Shown: positions 22,971-34,084 of the stretch, piece by piece | How the letters are laid out: each line of letters begins with the position of its first letter | How positions within the stretch are numbered: the stretch's first letter is position 1 | Source of the DNA: Eutreptiella sp. 'Long Island Sound 2002' | Taxonomy: Eukaryota; Euglenozoa; Euglenophyceae; Eutreptiales; Eutreptiaceae | DNA length: 64,000 nt | Direction: 5' to 3' | Assembly: GCA_964036045.1 (NCBI GenBank) | Contig: OZ038378.1 | Coordinates: 42,409,228 to 42,473,227 of the forward strand | Position numbers and translations under genes: made by a program | Notes under the pieces: model-generated | Database searches by the model: none | The model's input: only the letters and a program-made list of their open reading frames with translations | Told to the model about the DNA's origin: nothing

Positions 22971-24389
22971 CTGTTCCTCAAGGACAAGCTACTGGTCCCT
23001 GAGAACTGAGTGGAGGAGCTCATTGACCACTGGCATAACGCCCAGCTCATGCATCCTGGTCGGGACAAGATGCAGCAGGACCTGGAGTGGCGCTTCAAGT
23101 TCCCACCGGGGTACTACGCCATCCTCGACAACTACTGCAGCGACTGCGCCGTGTGTTGGGCCACGAAGAGCCCCAACCACTCCACAGCGGGCAACCCGGT
23201 GTATACGGCCATACCGGAGGCCCCTATGCGGTCCGTGGCCATGGATGTATTCGCCATGCCGGAGGTCACCGTGGAAGGAGAGACCTACGACTGTGTCATC
23301 CTGGCGGTGGATAGGCACAGTGGGTACATCGTGCCGGTCCCTGGCAAGAAGTCCAAGAAGAAGGACAAGAAGGACAAGCATGGAGTGGGGTTGCAGGCCA
23401 AGACCGTCACTAATGCCATGATCAGGCATTGGCTGACAATTTTTGATGTCCCAGTTGTCATCTGCAGCGATTGGGGCAGTCAATTTGTGGGGACGTGGTT
23501 CAAGACGATGTGCAAACACATGGGCATTCGACACGCCACCACTGTGGCGTACCACAGCCGGTCGAATGGCCGAGCTGAGGTGGCCGGGCGGCAGATGTTC
23601 GTGAAGTTCCGCCAGCTGCACATCGACGAGCCGGGCCGAAATTGGTATAATTCGCTGTGGAGAGCACTCCAAGCGTATCACGACCTTCCAGGACCCACTG
23701 GACTGTCGCCCCATGGTATCCTGTTCCTACGGGATCGAGTGTCACGCACTCTCTCGTGGTTGAACCATGGCAAAGTGGCCCGGGATGCGAACGCTATGAT
23801 GGCTGAGGCGGACGACACGGCGGCCAAGGTGTGCAAGGCACTTCAGGACGAGCATGACAAGAGGGCCAAGTACCTCAAGCAGGGAAAAGTCCAGAAGTAT
23901 GCTCTCCAAGACACCGTGTGGCTGGAGCGGCACCACAAGGATGTCCTGTCATGGCATCGGCAGGCATCTTGGTATGTGCCGGGGGTAATCGTGCGAAAGG
24001 TCGGGCAGGATGTGTATGCGGTTCGTGTGGGGGATAACAAGATCCTGGACCGCGACCATACCCAGCTTCTTCCCCGAGCACCAGACCCCAGCGGACGTCC
24101 CGTCACCTTCGAGTTCACGGCCGGCGATGTGGACTCGGATGACGAGGGTGAGGACGACGACTTCACCGCTCAGAAGATCCTGGCGGACAAGCCGGACCCA
24201 GGGACGCCTGGGGGGAGGCTTTATAAAGTCCGTTGGAAGGGATTCGCCGCATCCAGGGATTCGTGGGAGCCTCCAAGCACTTTCGTGCCGAGGTATACCA
24301 CGGTCTTGATGGACTATCTGAAGAATAAGGATATTTCTTTTGATGTCAAGGACGTGTTGGTCCATTTGGTGGCTGCAGTAGCACCGTAA
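22971..24389 (+). pseudogene. Chromovirus integrase with C-terminal chromodomain
   Basis: The frame is the same as for reverse transcriptase but is separated from it by TAA 22968 and by TGA at 23007; it is then open to TAA 24387. The zinc-binding HHCC domain is at 23022-23160 (HWHNAQLMH and CSDCAVC). The catalytic core has AMDVF, CSDWGSQF and SNGRAEVAGR, with exactly 35 residues between the last Asp and Glu, the D,D35E pattern. The C-terminal 50 residues (24155-24300) form a chromodomain with LYKVRWKGF and SWEPPSTF. In chromoviruses this domain is known to direct integration to marked chromatin. Confidence 0.85.
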
Positions 24390-24770
24390 TGGATCCCCCT
24401 TGGCATTTTTGTTTGTTTCTGTGCTTGGGGAGACAGCTGAGGGCGTTCATCCGGGGACCTTTCGGCCTTGATTGGCCATATACCCCGTTCACTCGATCTC
24501 CACATATATATTTCATTGTGGTATACTTTTTTAGGTCGACCGACGACGTTTTTCTATCTTTGATCCCCTTGGTCCATGTTGTAGATCAAGAGGAGACCGG
24601 ATATGGCGTAGGGCACCGATTATCAGGTCACCCCTCCCTTGGGGCGTGGGGGACGCCTACGACGTGTGTGGGGCCTCCATGTGTCCTTGGGACATCGGGG
24701 GGGGGGGTGGGAGCCCATTGGGGTCCTCCCGTCCTCTCTTCAATGACTTCCGAGCGGTAACAACGCTCTG
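24390..24770 (+). other. Chromovirus 3' untranslated stretch
   Basis: No gene is seen between the integrase stop and the polypurine tract. The sequence contains a run of ten G at about 24698. It carries the end of the internal region only. Confidence 0.6.
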
Positions 24771-24780
24771 AGAAGGGGGG
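24771..24780 (+). promoter_or_regulatory. Polypurine tract
   Basis: AGAAGGGGGG directly precedes the first base of the 3' LTR. This is the expected position and composition of the plus-strand primer of an LTR retrotransposon. Confidence 0.85.
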
Positions 24781-27157
24781 TGAAGCCGGTTCGGACCCCT
24801 GTGGCCATTTTGGGGTCACTCGGGGTGTGTATCTATGTGCCAGCAAGCCGCCATTGGCCGATATCATACTCTCTCATCCACCTGACCTAACCAGATGTGA
24901 TAGTGTGATAGGTTTGGCCATTCCGGCCATGAGCGGCCATATTCAGTACTGAGGCGCCGCCAGCGGAGATCTATATATCAGAATATAAGGAATCAGCAGG
25001 GTTTTTTTATCATAATGTTTCCGTAATTTTTCAGCCTTCCGTTCTGATGGTCAATGTATCGGCGACTGTCAGTTGGCTCGCGATTTTGCGGTAACCGAAT
25101 GGTTAACTGTTATTTACAGATATTTTGGCGGAAACCTCGATGAAGGGTCAGATGTCATCAGTAAAGGGTTCGTTGCTTCCGCAATTTTCATCTTATACAC
25201 TCGCAAAAATTAATCTGATTTTTTTCAGACTTTAGGAATCGGAATTTCGACTTCGACATCGCCGCACTTGATATGACGAATCACGAGTCGTCCGACATTT
25301 TTCCCCGATCACGAATCAACCTTCCTTTTGTTATGCCCTTCATTTGTCTCGGAGATATCGTCGAAACAAAAGTGATTCCTGAGACCACTTTGAAAGGTCA
25401 TATCTCCGACTCACAGCGAGGTATAAGAATTTCGAGACATGGGTCCGAGCCGCATCGGTCTCAACTTAATTTGGGAAGCATCAAACGCGTTTGGTGTGTA
25501 CACATGCACTGCAAAGCAAGGGATAATGGTCAAGAGGGTAGAAAGTGATATATAACTCTTGGACCGTGCAACCGAATATTTTAATGCGACCTTGGAGTGT
25601 ACCGCATGAGTGTTGGGGTTGCATAGCAACTTTTCTTTGGGTTCCTACGTATTTTTAACGTGAAGTTATGTCCATGGAGGGTCATGGCATATCATGGTGG
25701 GAGCCACTTTTGAGGGTATGTGTTATATGCATGGTATGTGCTTCGATATGCTCACGCCCATGTTATATATCTCCGTTTGTAGGAAGATATATGGGGTCAT
25801 ACGTGGCAAGGGCCTTGCCCATGTTGCAATGGTGAACTCCATAGCGCTAGACTAAGTCTACCGCTCATATAGTGCATGTGGGAGGGCTTACTGAGCGACC
25901 CACAAGTGCCAATATCAATTTTACCATTTTCATGGTGCGTGTCCGGAGGAGGTTCGAAGGTGTCCTTATGCGTCCATATGGGGATCCAAGTGGGGGGATT
26001 GTTTGCAAATGGTCCCAAGCAATTGTGTTTTGAGTCATAGGTTGACACCATGGGTGAGCGAAGTTATATACTATTGTAATTATCTTGAATTTGGGTTGAT
26101 TTACATGTTTTTGACCTCATTTTATGCTCATTTTTGTGTTTTATGTGCTCAACTGGTCGACTAACAGTAAAGTGCCCAGAGATCCCTGAACTATGGTATG
26201 TTGCTTATATGTTGGCGGAAGCTTCGGTGTTGCTCCTCACCATATGCCGAATCACGTGGTCACTTGGGCTTGGCACACGAGGCCTCACAAATTTAGGTCT
26301 CAAATTCATGAGTTGACTTGTGAAGCATGTCATGTACATAACCGGAAGGGCTTCGGGGCCAATGATGGGATATTCTTGGGCATCAACCTTTGGTCTATAT
26401 CACCCTTGTATATTACTTCCCGTTTTGACACATGCATGGAGCATTTGGGTAATTGCCGTATGCATTTTTGAGTATATTATTGAATATTGAGCACTATGGT
26501 GTGTTTTGCCTGATTTTGTTAGGTTGTGAGGTCATCTTCATGGGGCAGTTCTCCAAGCCCATTCGACTCCAAGTCCAACCAAGGTTATGTCAGGGTAGGG
26601 CATGGTCCTGAGTGGCACTCTAGGCCATGACACGGCACCCCCCCGTATTGGGCTAGGATTTGGAAGCTTGAGAGTGAACACATTTTTGGGGTTTGTGTAG
26701 TGACTTGTGACACATGGCATTCAGCCATCTCATTTGACCTGGTTCAGGGCAATATGTTGGTGAGTCAAGGGAAGGTATTGGGTCCAGGGAATGAGGGGTT
26801 TATGGCTGTGAATGTGTATGTTTACCTCTTTCCACAACTTTGCTTTATTTGTGTTCATATGCCAATTTCAGGGCTTTCTTCCTTGGTGCAATTCTTGTAC
26901 ATGCGGGCCACCGTGAGAAGACTGGTGTGCTGAACGGAAGCCCGCATCGTGGACTGGATTGTGAATCGGGTTATTGCTACATTTTTGGGATCGGATTGCT
27001 GTTCAGGGTTGAAGGGGGATTGTTTTTTCTATTGTCTATATCTTTGGATTTTGGACCCTGGATTTTGAGAAATGCAAGCGCTGATCCGGAGCAAGTCAGA
27101 AGGGATTACAGGCGGAAGGGGCACAGCAGGGGCCGGTCCTGGTAGGGACCTTCTTTA
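24781..27157 (+). repeat. 3' LTR of chromovirus
   Basis: This is the partner of 6971-9347. It starts TGAAGCCGG and ends TTCTTTA, followed by AGAA, the second copy of the target site. The flanking gag-like gene resumes at 27162. Confidence 0.93.
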
Positions 27158-27161
27158 AGAA

Positions 27162-27552
27162 GTCCCCACTTACTGTGTCTCCTGGTGTGGATCTTTTGAC
27201 CAGGGATGTGAAAAGGTGCAGAGGCATCCGCAGCTCTCATATGGAAACCTGTCCTAGCCCTTTCCCCCGCGGTGTCAGGACTGTGCCTGTGTCTACTGTA
27301 GGCGACACCACAAAGGCCGAGATGAAGAGCTGTGGCCTGGCTGCACTAGCGCCGTTGGCCACCATGCACCCCTCACCCCCTTCAGGTCGAAAAGGTGACC
27401 CAGGTGTACCAGGTAGGGGAACAGAGACCATCGCCAGCGCGAACCTTCAGATCGAACCTCCCGAGTTTGATTCCAAAAACCTGCCGGAGTGGACTTGGAA
27501 GGTCTGCCCTGAAAGTGACTCTTGGCACATGGGGCTATTCGCGGGAACCTGA
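27162..27552 (+). pseudogene. Gag-like gene of tandem unit 2, 3' part
   Basis: This continues the frame broken at 6970. It matches 34700-35028 closely up to GCCGGAGTG (27484-27492), after which the two copies diverge completely. The shared end holds the motif PPEFDSKNLPEW (LPEFDSKNLPE in the other copy), which I associate with dinoflagellate chromovirus gag. After the breakpoint the frame runs only 20 more codons. Gag is therefore truncated here and fused to unrelated sequence, gene Z. Confidence 0.55.
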
Positions 27553-27589
27553 AGGCAAAGTTCGCGGTCCATGGCCGGCATGGAAATCC

Positions 27590-29049
27590 ATGATTCGCGC
27601 ACCACTTTGGCAGCTGGCAGCGAAACACAAACCCGTTCCCATGAAAATCCTCAATGTCCAAGGACTCCTGGGTACAGAGATTACCAAGAGCCGTGTGGTC
27701 CCCGCAGGTGCTGGCGTTACTGGTGACTTGGAGACAGTGGAACAGCAGGATCCATTACTGGTGAGTCAAACTATCACAATTAAGGCGACCCGAATTGCAG
27801 CTCTGGTGCACGAACCCCCGAAGCTGTTCATGGAGATTGACAAGAACCTGATTGTCATCAACGGCGACATATTTGAAAATCTTGATCCTGAGACGATGTG
27901 CCCGGCCTGGCTGTATGAGGAAATGGCGCGTGCTGATACACTTATCTGCGGTTCCCAAATTGTTGTTGACAATATGCACGACGTTCTGGACACGGAAACA
28001 GAGAGGCGTCTCAACGATGATTTCAACGCGACCCGCATGGCTAACATGTTGTGTATTCCCATCTTCAGTTCGCCTACCAAACCAAAGGCAGCAGGGGATC
28101 CTACATTGTTCGACGTTTGCTGGTTGCTGATTTCGTCAACGGATAGCTGGAGGGAAAAGGTATAATTTCGTCGTTCCGTCCTCTCTTTGCGCGAGGCCTC
28201 GCGCAATAACTTCTTCCTCTTTGCAGGTTCCGAATTATCTGACGTTTGGACCTACGCAAGTACAGGAGATGGTTGACACTGAATTTGGCGGCCCCCTGCC
28301 GATAACACATGTTATGTGGTATTTCGACACTCACCTCCATTACCTGAAGGAGACTAAGGGCTTCAAGCCTTCTTTTGTGTTCATTGATCTTCAGCCAGAC
28401 CCGGTGTGCAAGATTGCTGCCATCGAGCCGGACTCTCGCATGTATCTTCTTGGTGTCTCCACCGACAGTCTCTCCGATTGGGTCAACAGAGTGCAGAATC
28501 AGCTGAACCACGTCTTGACACAAGGGTCGGGACTGGACGAGTCTGGTGATTGGGACCAGCAAGCCACTGGACAAACCGTGGTATTTCCCTTTCGGTTCGC
28601 GATGAAAAGTACGTTTCTGATGCGTTGACGCTGAAGGAGGAAGTGATTGTTCAGAAGGGTCAAGCTGCAGAAGCACAGGCCCTTGCGGCAAAGCAGAAGT
28701 TGACTGGTGAGGAACCTGCCCCCAAGACTTAAGCAAGAAGGAGAAGAGTGCTTCCAAGCCTCAGGCAGCGAAATCGGGTACCCGTGAAGATACCGACGAG
28801 AGCGATGGAGATGAGGAGAAAGAGAGCGAGGAAGAAGAGGAGGAGGAACCGCAGGTCGCCCAAGGTAAGACAGCAAAGAAAGCGGCAGCAAAACCGAGGC
28901 CCGAGAAAGCCGGGGCCAGAGCTCCATTCAAGCAGCCAGCTCGTCAGTCCCAACCAAGAGACCAGCCCGCAAAGCGACCACCAAAGGGTAAGATGTCCGT
29001 TGCTAAGTCTATGGGTGCTAAGATGCAAGTTGTTCCGAAGAAAAAGTAA
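27590..29049 (+). CDS. Gene Z: unrecognised intron-containing protein gene
   Basis: Exon 1 ends at 28159 and exon 2 begins at 28227; the 67-bp gap has GT and AG borders and joins in phase 0. The start is uncertain: the frame is open from 27395, with ATG at 27590 and 27641. The protein reads like a folded domain with alternating hydrophobic and charged stretches, for example NLIVINGDIFENLDPETM and HVMWYFDTHLHYLKE. The phase changes near 28590 and again near 28730, so the annotated C-terminus needs two corrections. The last 100 residues are acidic (runs of Glu) and then strongly basic, ending in three Lys. I do not recognise a family. It replaces pol in a gag-bearing unit. Confidence 0.45.
28160..28226 (+). 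other. Probable spliceosomal intron with perfect palindrome
   Basis: The 67-bp segment starts GTATAA and ends TTTGCAG. It contains in-frame stops, and removing it joins two long frames. Its centre is a perfect 20-bp palindrome at 28187-28206, TTGCGCGAGGCCTCGCGCAA. Confidence 0.5.
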
Positions 29050-31207
29050 TTTCTTCGTTTGTTCTGATATATTATGCGCGAGGGCTCGCGCTATGCATTG
29101 CTCTTCGACGACCTCTTTGCCAGTACCTTGTGCGGCACAATTTTCCCTGTGATGCGATTTATTATTGTGTTGTGTTAATGTTTGCGCTTGCCCTCGCGCA
29201 AAGAAGGGTGCCAGAAAATGCTTCTTGTGGTGCTGCGTGCAACATGGATCTCAAAAATTGGTTTTCGAAAGGATTGCAAGCTAATGGGTATTTTCATATG
29301 AAAGCATAAGTGGTAAAACAAAGAAAAGTCATGGTTGTCCAAAAAAAGCAGTGCATTGTGAGGAAGATAAATTATTTTTCGGGGCAGGCGGTTTTCTTGA
29401 AAGTAAATCAAAATTGCGCAATTCATTGATTTTTGCTTGAATTTTTGTCTCCGTGTTTTCGGTTCCCCCATAAAAACTTTTGTTTTGGAGTGCCGCGGAG
29501 AGGCACCTTTGGGCAGATTTTGACCCTGCAACTTGAGCCGCCTAAAGGTCTCTAAGGGGGCGGAGCAAGTAGCTCATTATCTAAACTCCCGGCTACAGAG
29601 GAATCTCCTAAGAGTACTACCCAATCCCGGGCGTACCCTAGGGGCTCATAACTAAGGTACACTACCAAAACACATAACGTTTCAAAAAAGAAAGTCCGAA
29701 ATCCCTAAAACATCAGACCTATACCCCAATCCCTACAGACACGCAGTGCAAGTGCAATACACCATGATCAATATTCTCCTTGAGTACGCTGGCTGCCTGA
29801 CTTTGGCACCAGCCTTTGGTCCCTTGCTTGGCTCAGCGATTGCCAAGCAGACCTGTTGTGGGGAGCGGGTAACTAACCCTCATGTGTAAGAGACAATGAA
29901 GGTGTGAAGACATGCATTTTGCACTACTACACTAAACATTTCACGAACATTTACGACACACAGAAAGCTACCACCAACAATCGAAAAATTTGACCCAAAC
30001 AGAAAAATGTCACCTGAGAGCCTCATTTTAACGCCGTAACATGAGCACAAATATGGAACCAACAAAACTATATGAATATCCTACAAAACTAAACCGAATC
30101 GACTCTCAGAGCAACACAGAACAAGCGACAACCGCAAAATCCAGCACATCGCGATTTCAAGCGCGCGCACACACACAGCAACTACACGGAAAATACAACC
30201 CTAATTCTAAACACCCAAAATGTGAACATTTCTATACCTATATGAAGCTACAACACGTACGCACGGATCTGATGTAAAGCTGAAGCCTAAACTGCAATCT
30301 GGCCTGAATCGAACGTCCTTATTTGAGCGTTGCTCTGAATTCAGAGCCTATACATTTTTTTATATTTTCTCATGAATGCTTAGCTGTCATAGTTGTCTGA
30401 GTAAAACAAAGTCACTACCATGTCTTTCCTGAGGTACGTGATCCATGCCAAGCCCCCCCTAATCCTTGAGAAGTTGTGGAGGCTAGCAGGTCCTAGGTTT
30501 TATCACTCTCTTGAGGCTTTAAGTACATTTTTCAAAGTAACTAGGGATATAACACTAGCCCACCAATAAGGTTGACCCCTACCAATCAAGTGAGCGGAGG
30601 TATCTTCCTTCATGGAGGCAATACCGAAATAAAATAGGCACTTCATGCCTGGGGCCTTGTAGGTCAAGCCTAGTGGTCCCCCACCTCAGCATCCCTATAC
30701 TCAATTGTTTCTATCACTTATTGTGGTTCTACGTTTTAACTGATTCTGAATTCAGTTGCTTGGCCATCCTGGCCAAGCCATATCCTGTGTCTGGCCCAAC
30801 CTACATGCCCTAGATTCCTAACCAACTCCGTTGCATGTCAAAAGTGCAGATGAAGTGCTTGAAACTGTCTCGGTGGCCAGATTAATGTCAGCCTTCTTTA
30901 TAAAATCATTTGTTTTGTTCATATCGGACTGAAGCTTTGTATTTAAGCCTGCATTACCTGTGTGCAGCCCCTCTTTGTTACCCATGTTTTCATTGTGGAA
31001 GAACTTATCCTGATTTCGTTGATCGGGTGCCTGTACTTGCTCTACGTTATCTTTGTGTCAACCTTATTTTCACTTGGTAAAAATCAGCAAGGTTTTCTGA
31101 AACAAACACAAGGAAGAAGCACAAGTGTGCGCAAACCAGATCCCTTAGAAACCTAGAAGACTAAAGCAAAAGACGACGAACACCAAGAAGAACTTGTATT
31201 CTGAACT
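29050..31207 (+). repeat. LTR-like spacer of tandem unit B
   Basis: This matches 143-2307. TATAAAA is at 30899 and the hydrophobic frame follows at about 30950-31150. No gene with a recognisable domain is present. Just after the gene Z stop, GCGCGAGGGCTCGCGC (about 29077-29092) can fold back on itself, as can a related motif about 110 bases further on. Confidence 0.5.
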
Positions 31208-31387
31208 TGTGATAAGATCCCGCGCACAGTGCTGCGATAAGATCGCGCGCACAGTGCCAGCATGACGGTAAAATAGTACTCAGAGAGTTTGTATTATGAA
31301 ATCGCCTTTGGTTACAGATTAACAAGATAAAATTATGTAATGTGATCAAGTTGTTCATTGCACGCTGCATTTTCAGGGATTTCACAA

Positions 31388-31900
31388 ATGCAGGAAGGAT
31401 TTCCAAAAGTCCAAGACCAGATCACTATTGAGATCATTACAGTCTTGTCCATCGAGCTCGGTATGTCTGTTCCTGCTGGTGCAGTGCGAGATTCGTCGCA
31501 AAGATCGTCGCAATCGAGGCCTGCGTGGTGGAGCGGTTTGGAAACTGAGTGACCAACTGAGATTCATGGGGAACCAATGACGGATCAGCCCCGTTATCGC
31601 GAGCTCCAGATTGACCAGTGGCGGGTGACGTGCTGCAATGAGGAGCTGCAGCTGCGAACCGAAGAGCTTCAACGGGAATTAAAGCACGAGCGCAAGCACT
31701 TTGACAGGACATCGAAGAAACTGCATGCTCAGCTCAAGTTGACAAAGGAACAGCTATGACAAGCGCAGGAGGCGCTGAACGACGGGCATGACAAGCTCCT
31801 GGTGGCTGAACGCCGGGAGCAGCGCTTGGAGAGGGACAATGAAGAGCTGCGCCGTGCAAAGGCGGCGCTCCGTACAGAACTCACGCAAGGAGGCAAGGAA
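31388..31900 (+). pseudogene. Coiled-coil ORF of copy B, broken
   Basis: This is homologous to 2563-3003 but has in-frame stops near 31550 and at about 31757. The heptad-rich part is still clear between 31577 and 31900. The decay of this copy, while copy A is open, argues that the element no longer needs it or that copy A is the younger of the two. Confidence 0.6.
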
Positions 31901-33726
31901 TGGCCTCATAAGAGATACACGTTAGTATTTTGACATGTTGCCGCATTGCGATACGTTCACGTTGTTGTGTGGTGGTTTGCTTAGTGGGTAGTTTTTTTTT
32001 TTCAGCTTCTTCCGTTGCCTCCGATGCAGGGCAGGGGAAAACTGAAAGCAAGCACTCAGGGCTGAATAGCATGGCGACGCGCAAACAGTGTGGTGAGCGG
32101 CGGAGCACCCTGTTTTCAGGTGTGTTTACTGCTGCATGCCTGCTGTGAAGTGCATAAGACGGAATTTTATTTTGGGTTCTTTTGTGTCTGCTTTTATAGG
32201 CTGGCAGTGGACATACGTTTATGGGAATTGCGGGCAGATGTTCTGGAGACGCCAGTGTTGTGCGCCAGTGGTGTGTTCTGCTGTTGCATACCTGTGTCGT
32301 CATTCGTTTCATCGCTCCTTGGGGTTTTTTTTTTTGTGAGCCTGACTTGGTTGGCCACCTCTGCCTTTTGTGCATGGCCACGACCCTATTCGTTTTCCTT
32401 TCAGGGTGCTTCCGTTTCAGGATGAGTATGTATGGTGTTAGGCTTTCTTTCTACCTTTGCCTTTTTTTTCCTGTCGTGGCTTGTTGCTCGCCTTCGGCGA
32501 ACGCCGCCCACTGTGGGCGATGGTCAGAAATTTATGGTAAACCCCCCACTGTCTAGAGAGTGTAAGGCTCCTAACCTCAAAACCCAATGGTGCGCGCGTG
32601 GTGCGCTGTGATGTGTGAGACACCCCGCCCGCACTGCGCGATGCAGTGAATATTTTTTGTAGTGTGTGTTGCACCCATTTTTTGGGTATGAGTGATTCTA
32701 CCACAGAAAACCCCTCCCTGGACGGTGTCTTTCTCTAGGGTGATTTCTTTCTTTTCGGTGGTGCAGCGTGAGTTTCGTTGCGCCCCCTGGCCTTGGTGCG
32801 TGCTACACATGGCCTGCTCAACAGGGTTTGTAGCTGTTGGCCGGGGATTAGCCATTGTGGCCTGATTTACTATTGCTTAATGCCGGCAATGCCCGAGTGT
32901 GTTGAGTGATTCCTCTTCTGCTAGTCTGGTCTTTTTTTCGTTCGTTTGTACGCGTGCTGTTACTTTGCTATAGGAGTGTTTGAGGTATGTGCATTTGTGC
33001 AGTAGACACGGCCTACATTTTGCTGTGGTAGCTTCGTTGGTTGTCTTTCGTGTTACTTTGTTGCTGAAGTAATGCTTCGTGTAGGTAGCAAAGTATTTTT
33101 GGGAATGTCTTCGAGTGTCTGTGGTATAGTGCCTGCTTGCATAGTTGCAGTATTTGAGTCGTAGATTTTGTGTATCTCTGCTGTTTAGGAGGTTATGAGA
33201 AGTTCAGGAGTTGGGGGTCAGAAGTACAGACTAGAATATTTTTCAGATATTTGCTCATTCATTCGCAGCCAGACACGCTGCGCTTTTTTTAGGATGATAT
33301 GCGTGTTTGTCCCTTGTCACTGTCTCTGCAGGGCCGCAACGAAGCGTGGATTGAGAACCAGGTTAAACAGATTAAGTGGTTTGTTGTACAGAAGCTGCAG
33401 GTTTTTGCACGCTTGCTGATACACATGAAAACCCACTAATATCCACGTGTTGTTGCTGGTTTTTTCGGCAGGGCAGGAAGTGATGTTGTATAGTTAACTG
33501 TCGTGCATGATGGCAGAAAATACAGCAATTTTGTGTTTTTTGAGAACTGTTTGTCAGTATTGTTCTTTGTATTTTAACTCTGTATGTTTTCAAGTCACTA
33601 GACACGGCTTAGCCCCCCCCCCTCTTTGTGTATGACTAGGTGTTTTTTTTGTTTTGTTTGCGCGCGCTTGGGTTTTCAGCCATTTGCGTTGTATTGCACC
33701 TCCCCTCAAATGTCTTGTTCGGGGAG
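31901..33726 (+). other. Non-coding interior of small LTR-like element B
   Basis: No gene is recognised. The sequence is the counterpart of 3004-4790 and carries the same T-rich and TTTCAG-type tracts. Confidence 0.5.
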
Positions 33727-34084
33727 TGTGATAAGATCGCGCGCACAGTGCTGCGATGGGATCGCGCGCACAGTGCCAGCATGACAGTGAAATAGTACTC
33801 AGAGAGTTTGTAGTATAAAATCGCCTTTTGTTACAGATTGACAAGATGAAATTATGTAATGTGATCAAGTTGTTCATTGCACGCTGGATTTTGAGGGATT
33901 TCGAAAATGCATGAAGGATTTCCAAAATTTAAGTCAAAGAAAAGATCATTATTGAGATCATTACAAACTCTGGAGATGTCTGTCAAAACCGTACGGATCA
34001 CAAGCACCAGATCAAAGACTGGTGAAGTGGCTGGACCTTCATCTACAGGTGGTGTACCCCGTGATACTGGTCCTCTAGGAGGAC

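Larger units (their letters stand above)
6971..27157 (+). mobile_element. Ty3/gypsy chromovirus, complete ends, nested and degenerate
   Basis: The element is 20,187 bp, or about 13.2 kb without its nested insert. Both LTRs are 2,377 bp and start TG. The primer binding site lies at 9348 and the polypurine tract at 24771. The flanks AGAA (6967-6970) and AGAA (27158-27161) form a 4-bp target duplication; AAGAA can be read as 5 bp if the LTR ends one base earlier. The related site at 34691-34705 reads straight through with a single copy, which is a natural empty site. Gag, protease, reverse transcriptase, RNase H, integrase and chromodomain follow in this order in one frame. Five in-frame stops, a gag frameshift and an inactive protease make it non-autonomous today. 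Confidence 0.93.
28908..33690 (+). repeat. Long direct repeat, right copy (B)
   Basis: This matches 1-4790. Copy B has no TIR insertion, so the next module follows directly near 33727. Confidence 0.85.
31208..33965 (+). mobile_element. Small LTR-like element, copy B (2.76 kb)
   Basis: The flanking modules are 31208-31441 (234 bp) and 33727-33965 (239 bp). Both start TGTGATAAG and end CATTACA, and AACT stands on each outer side (31204-31207 and 33966-33969). A G-rich tract (TTCGGGGAG) precedes the right module like a polypurine tract; no convincing primer binding site follows the left one. There are no enzymatic genes. It matches 2308-6242 minus the nested TIR element. Confidence 0.55.

Noticed and set aside
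18819-23009. Stop-codon reassignment to explain open frames across TAG, TAA and TGA
   Set aside because: All three stop codons occur, the same element also has a frameshift and a dead protease, and other frames end normally. Pseudogene decay is simpler.
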